Source: Bacteroidales bacterium (lineage in GTDB: Bacteria > Bacteroidota > Bacteroidia > Bacteroidales > CG2-30-32-10). From it: a DNA stretch of 64,000 bases. The translations under genes and the position numbers were made by a program. The stretch spans positions 1 to 64,000 of the forward strand of contig DAOQAK010000013.1 of the NCBI GenBank assembly GCA_035353855.1, read 5' to 3'. Of the stretch, positions 27,789 to 35,588 are shown piece after piece (within the stretch, counting starts at the first letter, position 1; every line of letters starts with the position of its first letter). The notes below the pieces were generated by a model, which had not been told where the DNA came from, made no database searches, and saw only the letters and a program-made list of their open reading frames with translations.

Positions 27789-28131
27789 AACGGTTTAATA
27801 TTTATACAAACATACAAAAAAGGAATTATTAGTGTCTCAGGACTTATTATTAATTTGAAATAATTGTCTTATCAAATGTCAATATAATTTAGATTTCTTT
27901 TCCATTTGGCGGTAACTTATGTGCTGCTGCATCAAAGAAATATCAATGAGTTGCAGTTATTTATTTTTATCTTTAATATTTTATTATTATAACCAAATGT
28001 AAATATCTTTTTAATATTTATAAAATAAAAAACGCCACAATATTCCTGCAGCGCATTTTTTTATTAACCCTATATTTCCCTTATACCCTTATACCCTTAT
28101 ACCTTATTCCCTATACCTTTTCAGCTTTTTA
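27789..28131. other. Intergenic region with ttataccc repeats and a possible gene-tail fragment
   Basis: No complete gene is present. At 28071-28118 there are several direct copies of ttataccc, related to the palindrome at 22777-22840. A weak hairpin near 28035-28060 with T tracts on both sides may end the 28132-29616 transcript. On the minus strand, 27942-27889 can be read as YFFDAAAHKLPPNGKEI and a stop, which looks like a real protein C-terminus without a body. Confidence 0.4.
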
Positions 28132-29616
28132 TCAGCTAAGGCAAATTCCCGGCATATCAGGCTCAAAGATGAATGGATAATTTTTTTCTTCGTTATCGTA
28201 TTTTATTTTTATGGTATATTCTTCTCCAGCCTTGAAAATATTACGAATCAATGACCTTCCGTAACGGTCGGAACCTTTCTTGAAAATCAATTCATCTTTG
28301 GAATTGTAAACAAAAACTTTTGCATCAACAACAGGGAGCGATTCCAGGTTATCATAAACCACCAGTTGTAAATTGCTGTCAATTCCAAATAAAACAACAT
28401 TGAAATTTTTTTGTTTTTGCCCGTCTTTAATATATTTCAGGGGTATGATATCAAGCAATACATTTGCTCCTGAATAAAAATTCTGAAATTCATCTTCGTT
28501 TTCGAGGGAAAGTTTTCCAAACCATGCCTGGGTGTTATCTTTTTCTACAAAACGAATGAACGAAGAAATATCGCCGTGATTGAAATTCGTATCATAATCC
28601 ATTAAAGCAATAACATCTTTAGCCTCGTTATCGAGCATGTAATTGATAAGAATTTGCGATGTCTCGTATTCCTTGAAAACATTAAGGCTGATGTGATAAT
28701 CGTTAGCATCAAAGTACGGGATATTGATAATGCTTTTTTTAGCGGTATTCGGAAAAATCTGTTGATTGACAAGATTGAATTTATCACCGTGTGTTAAAAG
28801 TGTAACTGAAATTTCGCGAACATGAAGTTGTTTACGGGGCTGGCTTTTCAATTTTGCATTGTTGAGGTCGACAATAAGAATATTTCCATACCCGATAATT
28901 TCAATGGTCATATCGGGACCAAGGATCACAGCAGTTCTTTCACTGATGCCGATACCATATTTGCTGTTGGTAAGCACAACGGCATCTGATAATCTTCCCA
29001 ATCGTCCGCGGGTTTCAAAGTGTGTATCGAAAATAATATTGTCAACTAAGCCCAGGCCGTTAATTATTAAAAGTTTGTTACCGTCATCATCTTCGTCTTT
29101 GTTTACAACTCGGTTTAACAGTGCATCTTCACTGCGTCCTCCGGCAATTGAATTTTTCGAAAGTATATTTGTTCCTGCGCTGGTACCTGCAATTATTCCA
29201 CCATTTTGATAGATGCCTTCAATGGCAAGTAATAGCGGTGATTCAATTTTATTCTTTTTTAATGCATCAATATATTTTCGTTGATCGCCGCCTACAAAAA
29301 ATACAATATTGTAATCAATGATTTTTTCGGCTATTTCTTTATGATAGGCATTATCTTTCCATGTTTCTTCGTTTACCAGGATGGTATCAATATCGTCGGC
29401 AACAGCAAGTGGAACCGACCAGATATTTTTCTTTTCAATGCCGAGTTCAACAAAATATTCTTCATAATTTTTCATTGTACTACCCACATGTGAACTGGCA
29501 GAAGGAATGATTGCAATACGCGAATTTTGTTTTCCCCCGGCAAGTTCAAACATCCGGTTGTAAATGATGGCAGTATCTTCACCGCCGCCGATAAGTAAAA
29601 GATATCCTTTTGACAT
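28132..29616 (-). CDS. Cyanophycinase-like S51 peptidase with extra C-terminal domain
   Basis: The first ~285 residues match cyanophycinase: LLLIGGGEDTA, the nucleophile Ser146 in GTSAGTN, and THFETRGRLGRL with a catalytic-site histidine region. The whole protein is 494 residues, whereas cyanophycinases are usually 250-300. The added ~200 residues (from about IFPNTAKKS) have no recognisable enzyme motif and end in a beta-sandwich-like segment (AKVFVYNSKDELIFKKGSDR). No signal peptide is seen, so it is probably cytoplasmic. No cyanophycin synthetase gene is in the window. It may cut isopeptide-linked aspartyl-arginine or a related beta-linked peptide. Confidence 0.8.
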   Translation of the reverse strand: MSKGYLLLIGGGEDTAIIYNRMFELAGGKQNSRIAIIPSASSHVGSTMKNYEEYFVELGIEKKNIWSVPLAVADDIDTILVNEETWKDNAYHKEIAEKIIDYNIVFFVGGDQRKYIDALKKNKIESPLLLAIEGIYQNGGIIAGTSAGTNILSKNSIAGGRSEDALLNRVVNKDEDDDGNKLLIINGLGLVDNIIFDTHFETRGRLGRLSDAVVLTNSKYGIGISERTAVILGPDMTIEIIGYGNILIVDLNNAKLKSQPRKQLHVREISVTLLTHGDKFNLVNQQIFPNTAKKSIINIPYFDANDYHISLNVFKEYETSQILINYMLDNEAKDVIALMDYDTNFNHGDISSFIRFVEKDNTQAWFGKLSLENEDEFQNFYSGANVLLDIIPLKYIKDGQKQKNFNVVLFGIDSNLQLVVYDNLESLPVVDAKVFVYNSKDELIFKKGSDRYGRSLIRNIFKAGEEYTIKIKYDNEEKNYPFIFEPDMPGICLS

Positions 29617-29662
29617 AATAGAATAATTTTATTTTTTCAATATATAATTCAGAATGCCCAAC

Positions 29663-29791
29663 TAGTGTTAAGTTAATTTTGAAATGGCAGTCATCCTGAG
29701 TAAATCGAAGGATGAACCGCTTACAGAATGTTTACATTTCGATAAACTTGATATAACATTCTGTGAAATAATTAGACTTAACTTAACACTA
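29663..29791. mobile_element. 129-bp MITE-like element with 14-bp inverted ends
   Basis: tagtgttaagttaa (29663-29676) and ttaacttaacacta (29778-29791) are perfect inverted repeats. If the outermost TA on each side is a target duplication, this resembles a mariner/IS630-type non-autonomous element. Inside are cagaatgtt (29724-29732) with aacattctg (29755-29763) and the phrase gtcatcctgag...aaggatga, a common Bacteroidota repeat motif. It encodes no protein. Confidence 0.65.
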
Positions 29792-29861
29792 TATTTAAAA
29801 TTTGCGACACAGTTAAAATTAATAAAATATAATTGAATATTGATTATTGAATGATTAAAAT

Positions 29862-31055
29862 TTAATCTAATATTGCTTTTACTCCCGGTAATACTTTTCC
29901 TTCAACATATTCAAGCATAGCGCCACCACCGGTAGAAACATAGCTGATCTGGTCAGCAAGATTGTAAGTATTAATAGCTGCAACCGAATCGCCGCCACCA
30001 ACTAATGAGAACGAACCGCTGATGGTTGCTCCAGCAACGGCAATGGCAATAGCTTTAGTTCCCTGCTGGAAATTAGGTAATTCAAAAACTCCCATTGGGC
30101 CGTTCCACAAAATGGTGTTGGAGTTGTTAATGATTTCGGCATAACGCCTGCATGTTTTTTTACCTATATCAAGTCCCATCCATTTTTCATCAATATCATC
30201 AGCAGGACAGGTTTTAAAATTGGCATCGTTGGAAAAAGTGTCGGCAACAACTACGTCAGTGGGCAGGTAGAGGTTTACACCTTTCAGCATCATTTCCTGA
30301 ACCATATCTTTTGCTAAACTTATTTTGTCTTCTTCGTAAAGGGAATTGCCAATGTTCCCACCCAATGCTTTAATAAAAGTAAATGCCATCCCTCCGCCAA
30401 TAATAAGGTTATCAGCTTTGTTGATCAGGTTTTCGATAATTCCGATTTTGTTTGAAACCTTTGCTCCGCCAATGATTGCTGTGAATGGTGGTTTGGCATC
30501 ATTCAAAATTTTATCGAGGTTGAGTAATTCGTTTGCTAATAATAATCCGAAAAATTTATTTTCAGGAAAATATTTTGGCAACACGCTTACTGACATATGT
30601 GCACGATGCGATGTGGCGAAAGCATCATTTACATAAGCATCGCCAAGTGATGCAATTTGTTTTGCAAATTCCCCGTCGGTACCATTTTCTTCTTCAGGAT
30701 AGAAGCGGATATTTTCGAGCAATATCACTTCGCCGGGTTGAAGCTTGGCGCAATAGTCTATGGTTTTCTGACTAAACAGGTCGCGGGTAAAAATAATATT
30801 TTTCCCAAGCAATTTTGTGAGAACAGGAACTAATGGTGTAAGAGAATAGTCGTTTTCAAATCCACCTTTAGGACGTCCTAAATGCGAGATCAAAATTACA
30901 GATGCTCCGTCGTTTAATATTTTTTTAATGGTTGGTAGCGATTCGCGTATACGGGTATCATCGGTTACCTGCCTGTTGTGATTTAATGGAACATTAAAAT
31001 CAACCCGGATTAAAACTTTTTTTCCTTTAAAATTACAGTCCTGTATAGTTTTCAT
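29862..31055 (-). CDS. pgk: Phosphoglycerate kinase
   Basis: The 397-residue length is normal for bacterial Pgk. Signature blocks include KKVLIRVDFNVPLN at the start, ILISHLGRPKGG, FGLLLANELLNLDKIL, AIIGGAKVSNKIGIIENL and the C-terminal nucleotide region STGGGAMLEYVEGKVLPGV. The enzyme transfers phosphate between 1,3-bisphosphoglycerate and ADP in glycolysis. It is monocistronic here, ending beside the MITE-like element. Confidence 0.97.
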   Translation of the reverse strand: MKTIQDCNFKGKKVLIRVDFNVPLNHNRQVTDDTRIRESLPTIKKILNDGASVILISHLGRPKGGFENDYSLTPLVPVLTKLLGKNIIFTRDLFSQKTIDYCAKLQPGEVILLENIRFYPEEENGTDGEFAKQIASLGDAYVNDAFATSHRAHMSVSVLPKYFPENKFFGLLLANELLNLDKILNDAKPPFTAIIGGAKVSNKIGIIENLINKADNLIIGGGMAFTFIKALGGNIGNSLYEEDKISLAKDMVQEMMLKGVNLYLPTDVVVADTFSNDANFKTCPADDIDEKWMGLDIGKKTCRRYAEIINNSNTILWNGPMGVFELPNFQQGTKAIAIAVAGATISGSFSLVGGGDSVAAINTYNLADQISYVSTGGGAMLEYVEGKVLPGVKAILD

Positions 31056-31183
31056 AAATTATTTTGTGGGGTTTTGTATTAAATAATATATGTTTAGTTA
31101 AAATTTAACAATACAAAACTAAGCATTTGATTTAAATTTTTACGTTTCATTTTATTAAAACTTTTATTTTTCCAATATTTCAT

Positions 31184-31191
31184 TATTTTTG
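31184..31191 (+). promoter_or_regulatory. Bacteroidota -7 box upstream of the aminotransferase
   Basis: TATTTTTG is an exact TAnnTTTG match 24 bases before the ATG at 31216. An AT-rich -33 region precedes it without a clear TTTG. Confidence 0.4.
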
Positions 31192-31215
31192 CTTTGAATA
31201 TCAACGTATATACTC

Positions 31216-32373
31216 ATGGCAAAGTTCCCTGACTTCATACCTTCAAAGCTACCAAGCATAGGTACATCCATTTTTGCTGTAATGTCAAATCTTGCCAATG
31301 AACATAAGGCAATAAACCTTTCACAGGGTTTTCCTGATTTCGATTGCAGCGAGAAACTAAAAAGTTTAGTTAACCAGTACATAAAAAAAGGATATAATCA
31401 ATATGCTCCTATGCAGGGCATCATGCCTTTGCGCGAAATGATCGCTGAAAAAACAGAGTTTTGTTATTCGGCAACTTATAATCCTGACACCGAAATCAAT
31501 GTTGTTGCCGGCGCTACTGAAGCAATATTTTCAACTATCTCTGCATTTGTGCGCGAAGGTGATGAGGTAATTATTTTTGAACCGGCTTACGATAGTTATG
31601 TTCCTGCAATTTTGCTTAATGGCGGAACTCCTATTTATGGAAAATTATCAGCTCCCGATTTCCGCATCAACTGGGACGAAACACAAAAAATGGTGAATCA
31701 GCGTACACGAATGATCATTATCAATTCACCACACAATCCCACAGGAAGCACACTGAGCGCGGAAGATATGAAGCGTCTGGAAAAAATCACAAAGAATACA
31801 AACATTATTATTCTCAGCGACGAAGTTTACGAGCATATTATTTTTGATAAGAAAGAACATCAGAGTGTTTGCCGTTATCCTAAACTTGCAGAAAGAAGTT
31901 TGGTAGTTTGTTCGTTCGGAAAAACATTTCACACTACTGGTTGGAAAATGGGATACTGCCTGGCTCCTGAAAACCTGATGACCGAATTTCGCAAAGCGCA
32001 TCAGTTTGTAGTGTTTGCAGTGAACACGCCTATACAATATGCTGTTGCCGATTTTCTGAAAGACAAAGAAAATTATATTCATCTTCATGAATTTTATCAG
32101 AGGAAAAGAGATTATTTCAATAATGCTTTGAAGTCGTCGCGGTTTAAGATCACACCTTCTGCCGGAACATATTTCCAGTTGCTCGATTACAGCGCTATTT
32201 CTGATGAAAAGGAAGAAGTATTTGCAATCCGCCTGACGAAAGAATACAAGATAGCTTCAATTCCTGTTTCGGTATTCTATCATAAGAAAAATGAAAATAA
32301 GGTTTTGCGTTTCTGCTTTGCAAAAGGCGAAGAAACCATGGATAAAGCTGCGGAGATATTATGCAAGATTTAA
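31216..32373 (+). CDS. Methionine/glutamine aminotransferase (YbdL-like)
   Basis: The 385-residue class I/II PLP aminotransferase shows NLSQGFPDFDCSEKL near the start, NSPHNPTGS, LSDEVYEHIIFD and SFGKTFHTTGWKMGYC, whose lysine (in SFGKTF) should bind PLP. The pattern is that of YbdL and kynurenine-oxoglutarate transaminases, which prefer methionine, glutamine and aromatic residues. The next gene overlaps by 13 bases and encodes an omega-amidase. Together they make the glutamine transaminase/omega-amidase pair that recycles 2-oxoglutaramate or supports methionine salvage. Confidence 0.9.
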   Translation: MAKFPDFIPSKLPSIGTSIFAVMSNLANEHKAINLSQGFPDFDCSEKLKSLVNQYIKKGYNQYAPMQGIMPLREMIAEKTEFCYSATYNPDTEINVVAGATEAIFSTISAFVREGDEVIIFEPAYDSYVPAILLNGGTPIYGKLSAPDFRINWDETQKMVNQRTRMIIINSPHNPTGSTLSAEDMKRLEKITKNTNIIILSDEVYEHIIFDKKEHQSVCRYPKLAERSLVVCSFGKTFHTTGWKMGYCLAPENLMTEFRKAHQFVVFAVNTPIQYAVADFLKDKENYIHLHEFYQRKRDYFNNALKSSRFKITPSAGTYFQLLDYSAISDEKEEVFAIRLTKEYKIASIPVSVFYHKKNENKVLRFCFAKGEETMDKAAEILCKI

Positions 32374-33158
32374 ATGTTGCGATAGTTCAAACCGACCTGG
32401 TTTGGGAAAATGCCGATGCTAACCTTGAGCAAATCGGTAAGAAATTAGATGAAATAAAAAATCCTGTTGACCTTATTGTTCTTCCAGAAATGTTTAATAC
32501 GGCTTTCTCGATGAAACCTTTGGTATGTGCCGAAATGCCTGAAGGCAGATCATTTCAGTGGATGAAAGAAAAAGCGAAAGAAAAAAATTGTGTGCTTACA
32601 GGAAGCATGCTCATTAATGATGGCGGAAAATTTTTCAATCGTCTATTTTGGATGATGCCTAATGGGACATACCAATGCTATGATAAAAAACATTTATTTC
32701 GTTTTTCGGGTGAAAATAATGTGTTTTCTGCAGGCAGAAAAAAAATTACTCCTTCATTGAATGGCTGGAATATACGACCACTGATATGTTATGATTTGCG
32801 TTTTCCTATTTGGAGTATGAATACTTTTTCAAATGGGAAATTTGAATACGATTGTATAGTGTATGTTGCCAACTGGGCTGAATCGAGAAAACATCCGTGG
32901 ATATCATTGTTGATTGCACGTGCTATCGAAAACCAGGTTTATGTTATTGCAGTTAATCGTGTTGGTATTGATGGAAAAGGAACTACATTTTCAGGCGACT
33001 CAATGATCATCGATCCTAAAGGAAATATCATAAAACAAATCCCTTCACATAAAGAAACCATTGAAATTGCTACACTTTTATATTCTGAATTGCAATCCTG
33101 CCGCGAACATTTCACGGTTGCATTGGATTGGGACAGGTTTAAGGTGGAAGATATGTAA
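32361..33158 (+). CDS. Omega-amidase / nitrilase-superfamily hydrolase (YafV-like)
   Basis: The 265-residue protein has the nitrilase Glu-Lys-Cys triad: LPEMFNTAF (Glu), YDKKHLF (Lys) and LICYDLRFP (Cys). It is closest to YafV/Nit2-type omega-amidases, which hydrolyse 2-oxoglutaramate or 2-oxosuccinamate. The start ATG is 13 bases inside the aminotransferase gene, so translation is coupled. The last 15 codons (HFTVALDWDRFKVED) occur again in slightly different form at 35536-35583, after the toxin-antitoxin cassette. Confidence 0.9.
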   Translation: MQDLNVAIVQTDLVWENADANLEQIGKKLDEIKNPVDLIVLPEMFNTAFSMKPLVCAEMPEGRSFQWMKEKAKEKNCVLTGSMLINDGGKFFNRLFWMMPNGTYQCYDKKHLFRFSGENNVFSAGRKKITPSLNGWNIRPLICYDLRFPIWSMNTFSNGKFEYDCIVYVANWAESRKHPWISLLIARAIENQVYVIAVNRVGIDGKGTTFSGDSMIIDPKGNIIKQIPSHKETIEIATLLYSELQSCREHFTVALDWDRFKVEDM

Positions 33159-33194
33159 TGAGTATCTTGTTGTCTAAATAAATAATCAAAAATA

Positions 33195-33245
33195 ACCTAA
33201 AAGGTAAAATAATATTTGCATATTTACTTTTTAGGTGTATATTTG
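33195..33245 (+). promoter_or_regulatory. Promoter with overlapping inverted-repeat operator for the higBA cassette
   Basis: A TTTG -33 box (33215-33218) is followed 19 bases later by TATATTTG (33238-33245), an excellent Bacteroidota promoter, 17 bases before the toxin start. The arms acctaaaaggtaaa (33195-33208) and tttactttttaggt (33223-33236) are inverted with one mismatch and bracket the -33 box. HigA-type antitoxins repress their own operon from such sites, so this is the likely operator. Confidence 0.7.
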
Positions 33246-33262
33246 CAAAACATTTCACTGCT

Positions 33263-33574
33263 TTGGATGTCATTATAAATGATAAAGAATTAGAAAAACT
33301 ATACACTTCTGGTAATTCAAAAAAATTAAAATTACCGGAACAAGTAATTGAAAAGTTTTTTTCTACAATACAAAAAATTGAAGCATCAATTGCTATTTAT
33401 GATTTGTGGGCTGATAAAGGATTAAGATTTGAAAAACTTCGTGGCTTTGAAAACCGATACTCTATGAGGCTTTCTAGTAAATATAGACTTGAAATGGAAG
33501 TGGAATGGAAAGATGATAAACAAACAATAGGAAGATTCTACCTGCTTACAATATCAAATCACTACAGTGTGTAA
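33263..33574 (+). CDS. higB: HigB-like toxin (RelE/ParE superfamily)
   Basis: The 103-residue protein has the size and pattern of HigB mRNA interferases: a basic start (LYTSGNSKKLKLPEQVIEKF), LWADKGLRFEKLRGFENRYS and the closing strands YRLEMEVEW...IGRFYLLTISNHY. The only suitable start is TTG at 33263, placed correctly after the promoter. In the HigBA order the toxin gene comes first, as here, and its 3' end nearly touches the antitoxin gene. HigB toxins cleave mRNA on the ribosome; the aromatic and basic residues at the C-terminus agree with that. Confidence 0.82.
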   Translation: MDVIINDKELEKLYTSGNSKKLKLPEQVIEKFFSTIQKIEASIAIYDLWADKGLRFEKLRGFENRYSMRLSSKYRLEMEVEWKDDKQTIGRFYLLTISNHYSV

Positions 33575-33587
33575 AAATCGAAACAAC

Positions 33588-34706
33588 ATGGTACTAACAA
33601 GTGAATTAAAAGCAGCCAAAAAATTTGGTCCTGGATATTTTATTCGTGAACAAATGGAAATGCGTGAATGGACACAAGTTGATCTTGCAGAAGTGTTAGG
33701 AATTACAGTTAAACATTTGAATAAAATTTTGCAAGAAAATCAACCGCTGACTTTGGATATGGCTCGAGTTTTAGGAGAAGTATTTAATACAACAGCACAA
33801 TATTGGATAAACATTGACACAGGATATAGATTATGGCTTACGCAGGAAAAAACTGAAATAGAAATTGAAGCCGACATTAAAGGATTAATCTATGAACGGA
33901 TGCCAATAAAGGATATGCTTTCAAAAAAATGGTTAAAACCTTTTAAATTGGCTGTTGAATTAGAAAAGCAAATACTGGCGTTTTGGAATTGGGAAAAATT
34001 GGATTTTTCAATTCTTGATAAACATTATTTGCCTTGTCTTATGCGTAAATCTGAGGCATATAATCAATTTAATGCTTCCTATGCTATAACTTGGTATCGA
34101 AAAGCAATTATCGAGGCAGAGAAATTTCCGCATCTTCCATATAATAGGAAAAATTTAGAGAAACTTTATAATAGTATGCATACATATACTATTACTGAAA
34201 AAGGCATTAATCAATTTATTAAAGAACTGGCAGACATTGGTGTAATTTTCTTTGTATTACCTCATTTGCAAAAAACATATTTAGATGGTGCTGCTTTTTA
34301 TTCTGGGAAAAACCCTGTAATTATATACACTGGGCGGTATAAGCGAATTGATAATTACTGGTTTACTATCGCACATGAAATTGCTCATGTATTAAATCAT
34401 TTAAATGAGAAAACACCTTTTGTTTTAGATAATCTAAAAGATGGCGATATTAATAATATGGAATCCGAAGCAAATAAAATTGCATCCGAAAAATTAAAAC
34501 ATACAGAAATACTTAAATATCTTCAACCTTATTTAGGCTATCTGACTACAAGCAAAGTTGAGGAATGTGCAGCAGAGCATAATATACACCCATCTATTAT
34601 CATTGGCAAGTTAGCATACGAAAAGAAAATATCATATAGCAATCAATCGTTATACAATGAAAATGTATTACAATACATCCAAAAACAATATCAGATTAGT
34701 ATTTAG
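33588..34706 (+). CDS. higA: HigA-type antitoxin fused to an ImmA/IrrE-like peptidase domain
   Basis: The 372-residue protein starts at ATG 33588 (a GTG at 33567 is in frame). Residues ~1-90 are an XRE-type helix-turn-helix of the HigA kind: MREWTQVDLAEVLGITVKHL and LTLDMARVLGEVFNTTAQYW. The C-terminal ~250 residues contain HEIAHVLNH, the zinc motif of ImmA/IrrE (M78) peptidases that cleave repressors. Classical HigA is only ~100 residues. The fusion suggests regulated self-cleavage or an additional sensor step. It directly follows the toxin and overlaps the next gene by one base. Confidence 0.83.
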   Translation: MVLTSELKAAKKFGPGYFIREQMEMREWTQVDLAEVLGITVKHLNKILQENQPLTLDMARVLGEVFNTTAQYWINIDTGYRLWLTQEKTEIEIEADIKGLIYERMPIKDMLSKKWLKPFKLAVELEKQILAFWNWEKLDFSILDKHYLPCLMRKSEAYNQFNASYAITWYRKAIIEAEKFPHLPYNRKNLEKLYNSMHTYTITEKGINQFIKELADIGVIFFVLPHLQKTYLDGAAFYSGKNPVIIYTGRYKRIDNYWFTIAHEIAHVLNHLNEKTPFVLDNLKDGDINNMESEANKIASEKLKHTEILKYLQPYLGYLTTSKVEECAAEHNIHPSIIIGKLAYEKKISYSNQSLYNENVLQYIQKQYQISI

Positions 34707-35431
34707 TGGCTCAAACAAAAATAGAATGGACTGAAATGACATGGAATCCTGTTACGGGCTGTGATAAGATTTCATCGGGATGCATGCATTGTTATGCTGA
34801 AGTGATGGCGCGAAGGTTGCAAGCAATGGGACAGGATAAATACAAAGATGGATTTAAACTTACGTTACATCCTGATGCTTTGCATGAGCCTTATAAATGG
34901 AAAAAATCGAAAGTTGTTTTTGTAAACTCTATGGGAGATTTATTTCATAAAGATGTTCCTATAGAATACATAAAAAAAGTTTTTCGAGTAATGAAAGAAA
35001 ATCCGCAACATGTTTTTCAGGTGTTGACTAAACGGGCAGATGTATTGCGTTATTACGACAGTGAAGACTGGCTGGAATGGACTCATAATATCTGGATGGG
35101 CGTTACAGTTGAAAATACAAGTGTTGTTAAACGTATTGATTTGATAAGAGCAACAAAAGCAAAAGTAAAATTTTTAAGTTGTGAGCCATTGATAAGTGCA
35201 TTACCAAATCTTAATCTAACAGGAATTGATTGGCTAATTGCTGGAGGTGAAAGTGGACGTACTCCTCGTCCGATGAAAAAAGAATGGGTTGAAGATTTGC
35301 AAAATCAATGTCAGAAAGCGGATGTTGCATTCTTCTTTAAACAATGGGGTGGAACAAATAAAAAGAAAGCAGGAAGTGCGCTCAATGGAAAATTATATAA
35401 AGAAGTTCCACAGGTTGAATTTGCGTTTTAA
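34706..35431 (+). CDS. DUF5131 (phage Gp37/Gp68-like) three-cysteine protein
   Basis: The 241-residue protein begins with GTG that overlaps the antitoxin stop (TAGTG). It has TKIEWTEMTWNPVTGC at the start and the three-cysteine motif CDKISSGCMHCY (C-x6-C-x2-C), similar to but distinct from the radical-SAM CxxxCxxC. Other family blocks are NSMGDLFHKDVP, VFQVLTKRAD, LSCEPLI and LIAGGESG. The family is frequent in phages and mobile elements and often sits beside a TcmP partner; none is present here. Its place in an operon with HigBA is unusual and suggests cargo of a mobile cassette. Confidence 0.85.
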   Translation: MAQTKIEWTEMTWNPVTGCDKISSGCMHCYAEVMARRLQAMGQDKYKDGFKLTLHPDALHEPYKWKKSKVVFVNSMGDLFHKDVPIEYIKKVFRVMKENPQHVFQVLTKRADVLRYYDSEDWLEWTHNIWMGVTVENTSVVKRIDLIRATKAKVKFLSCEPLISALPNLNLTGIDWLIAGGESGRTPRPMKKEWVEDLQNQCQKADVAFFFKQWGGTNKKKAGSALNGKLYKEVPQVEFAF

Positions 35432-35446
35432 CTTTCCCTTCATTTT

Positions 35447-35583
35447 AATTTCAATTACAAATATTGTAACAGTCTTACCAATTTTCGCGTTTTAAAACAC
35501 GTGTGATAAATATTGGCAAGGTGCCGCTGGGTGGTCATTTCCCGGTTGCATTGGATTGGGACAGGTTTAAGATAGAAGATTAA
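35447..35583 (+). pseudogene. Chimeric scar: ispG 5' fragment joined to omega-amidase 3' end
   Basis: 35447-35546 closely matches the start of ispG (38413-38514). It encodes NYKYCNSLT, then after a one-base deletion FSRFKTRVINIGKVPLGGHF, against CNSLTNYSRFKTRVINIGNV in the true IspG. At the shared cattt-c-cggt (35536-35546) it changes into the 3' end of the omega-amidase gene, giving HFPVALDWDRFKIED and a stop (true gene: HFTVALDWDRFKVEDM). The join keeps frame. It is a degraded fusion left by recombination at short homology between copies of two neighbouring genes, and it lies at the far edge of the higBA-DUF5131 cassette. Confidence 0.88.
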
Positions 35584-35588
35584 AAATT

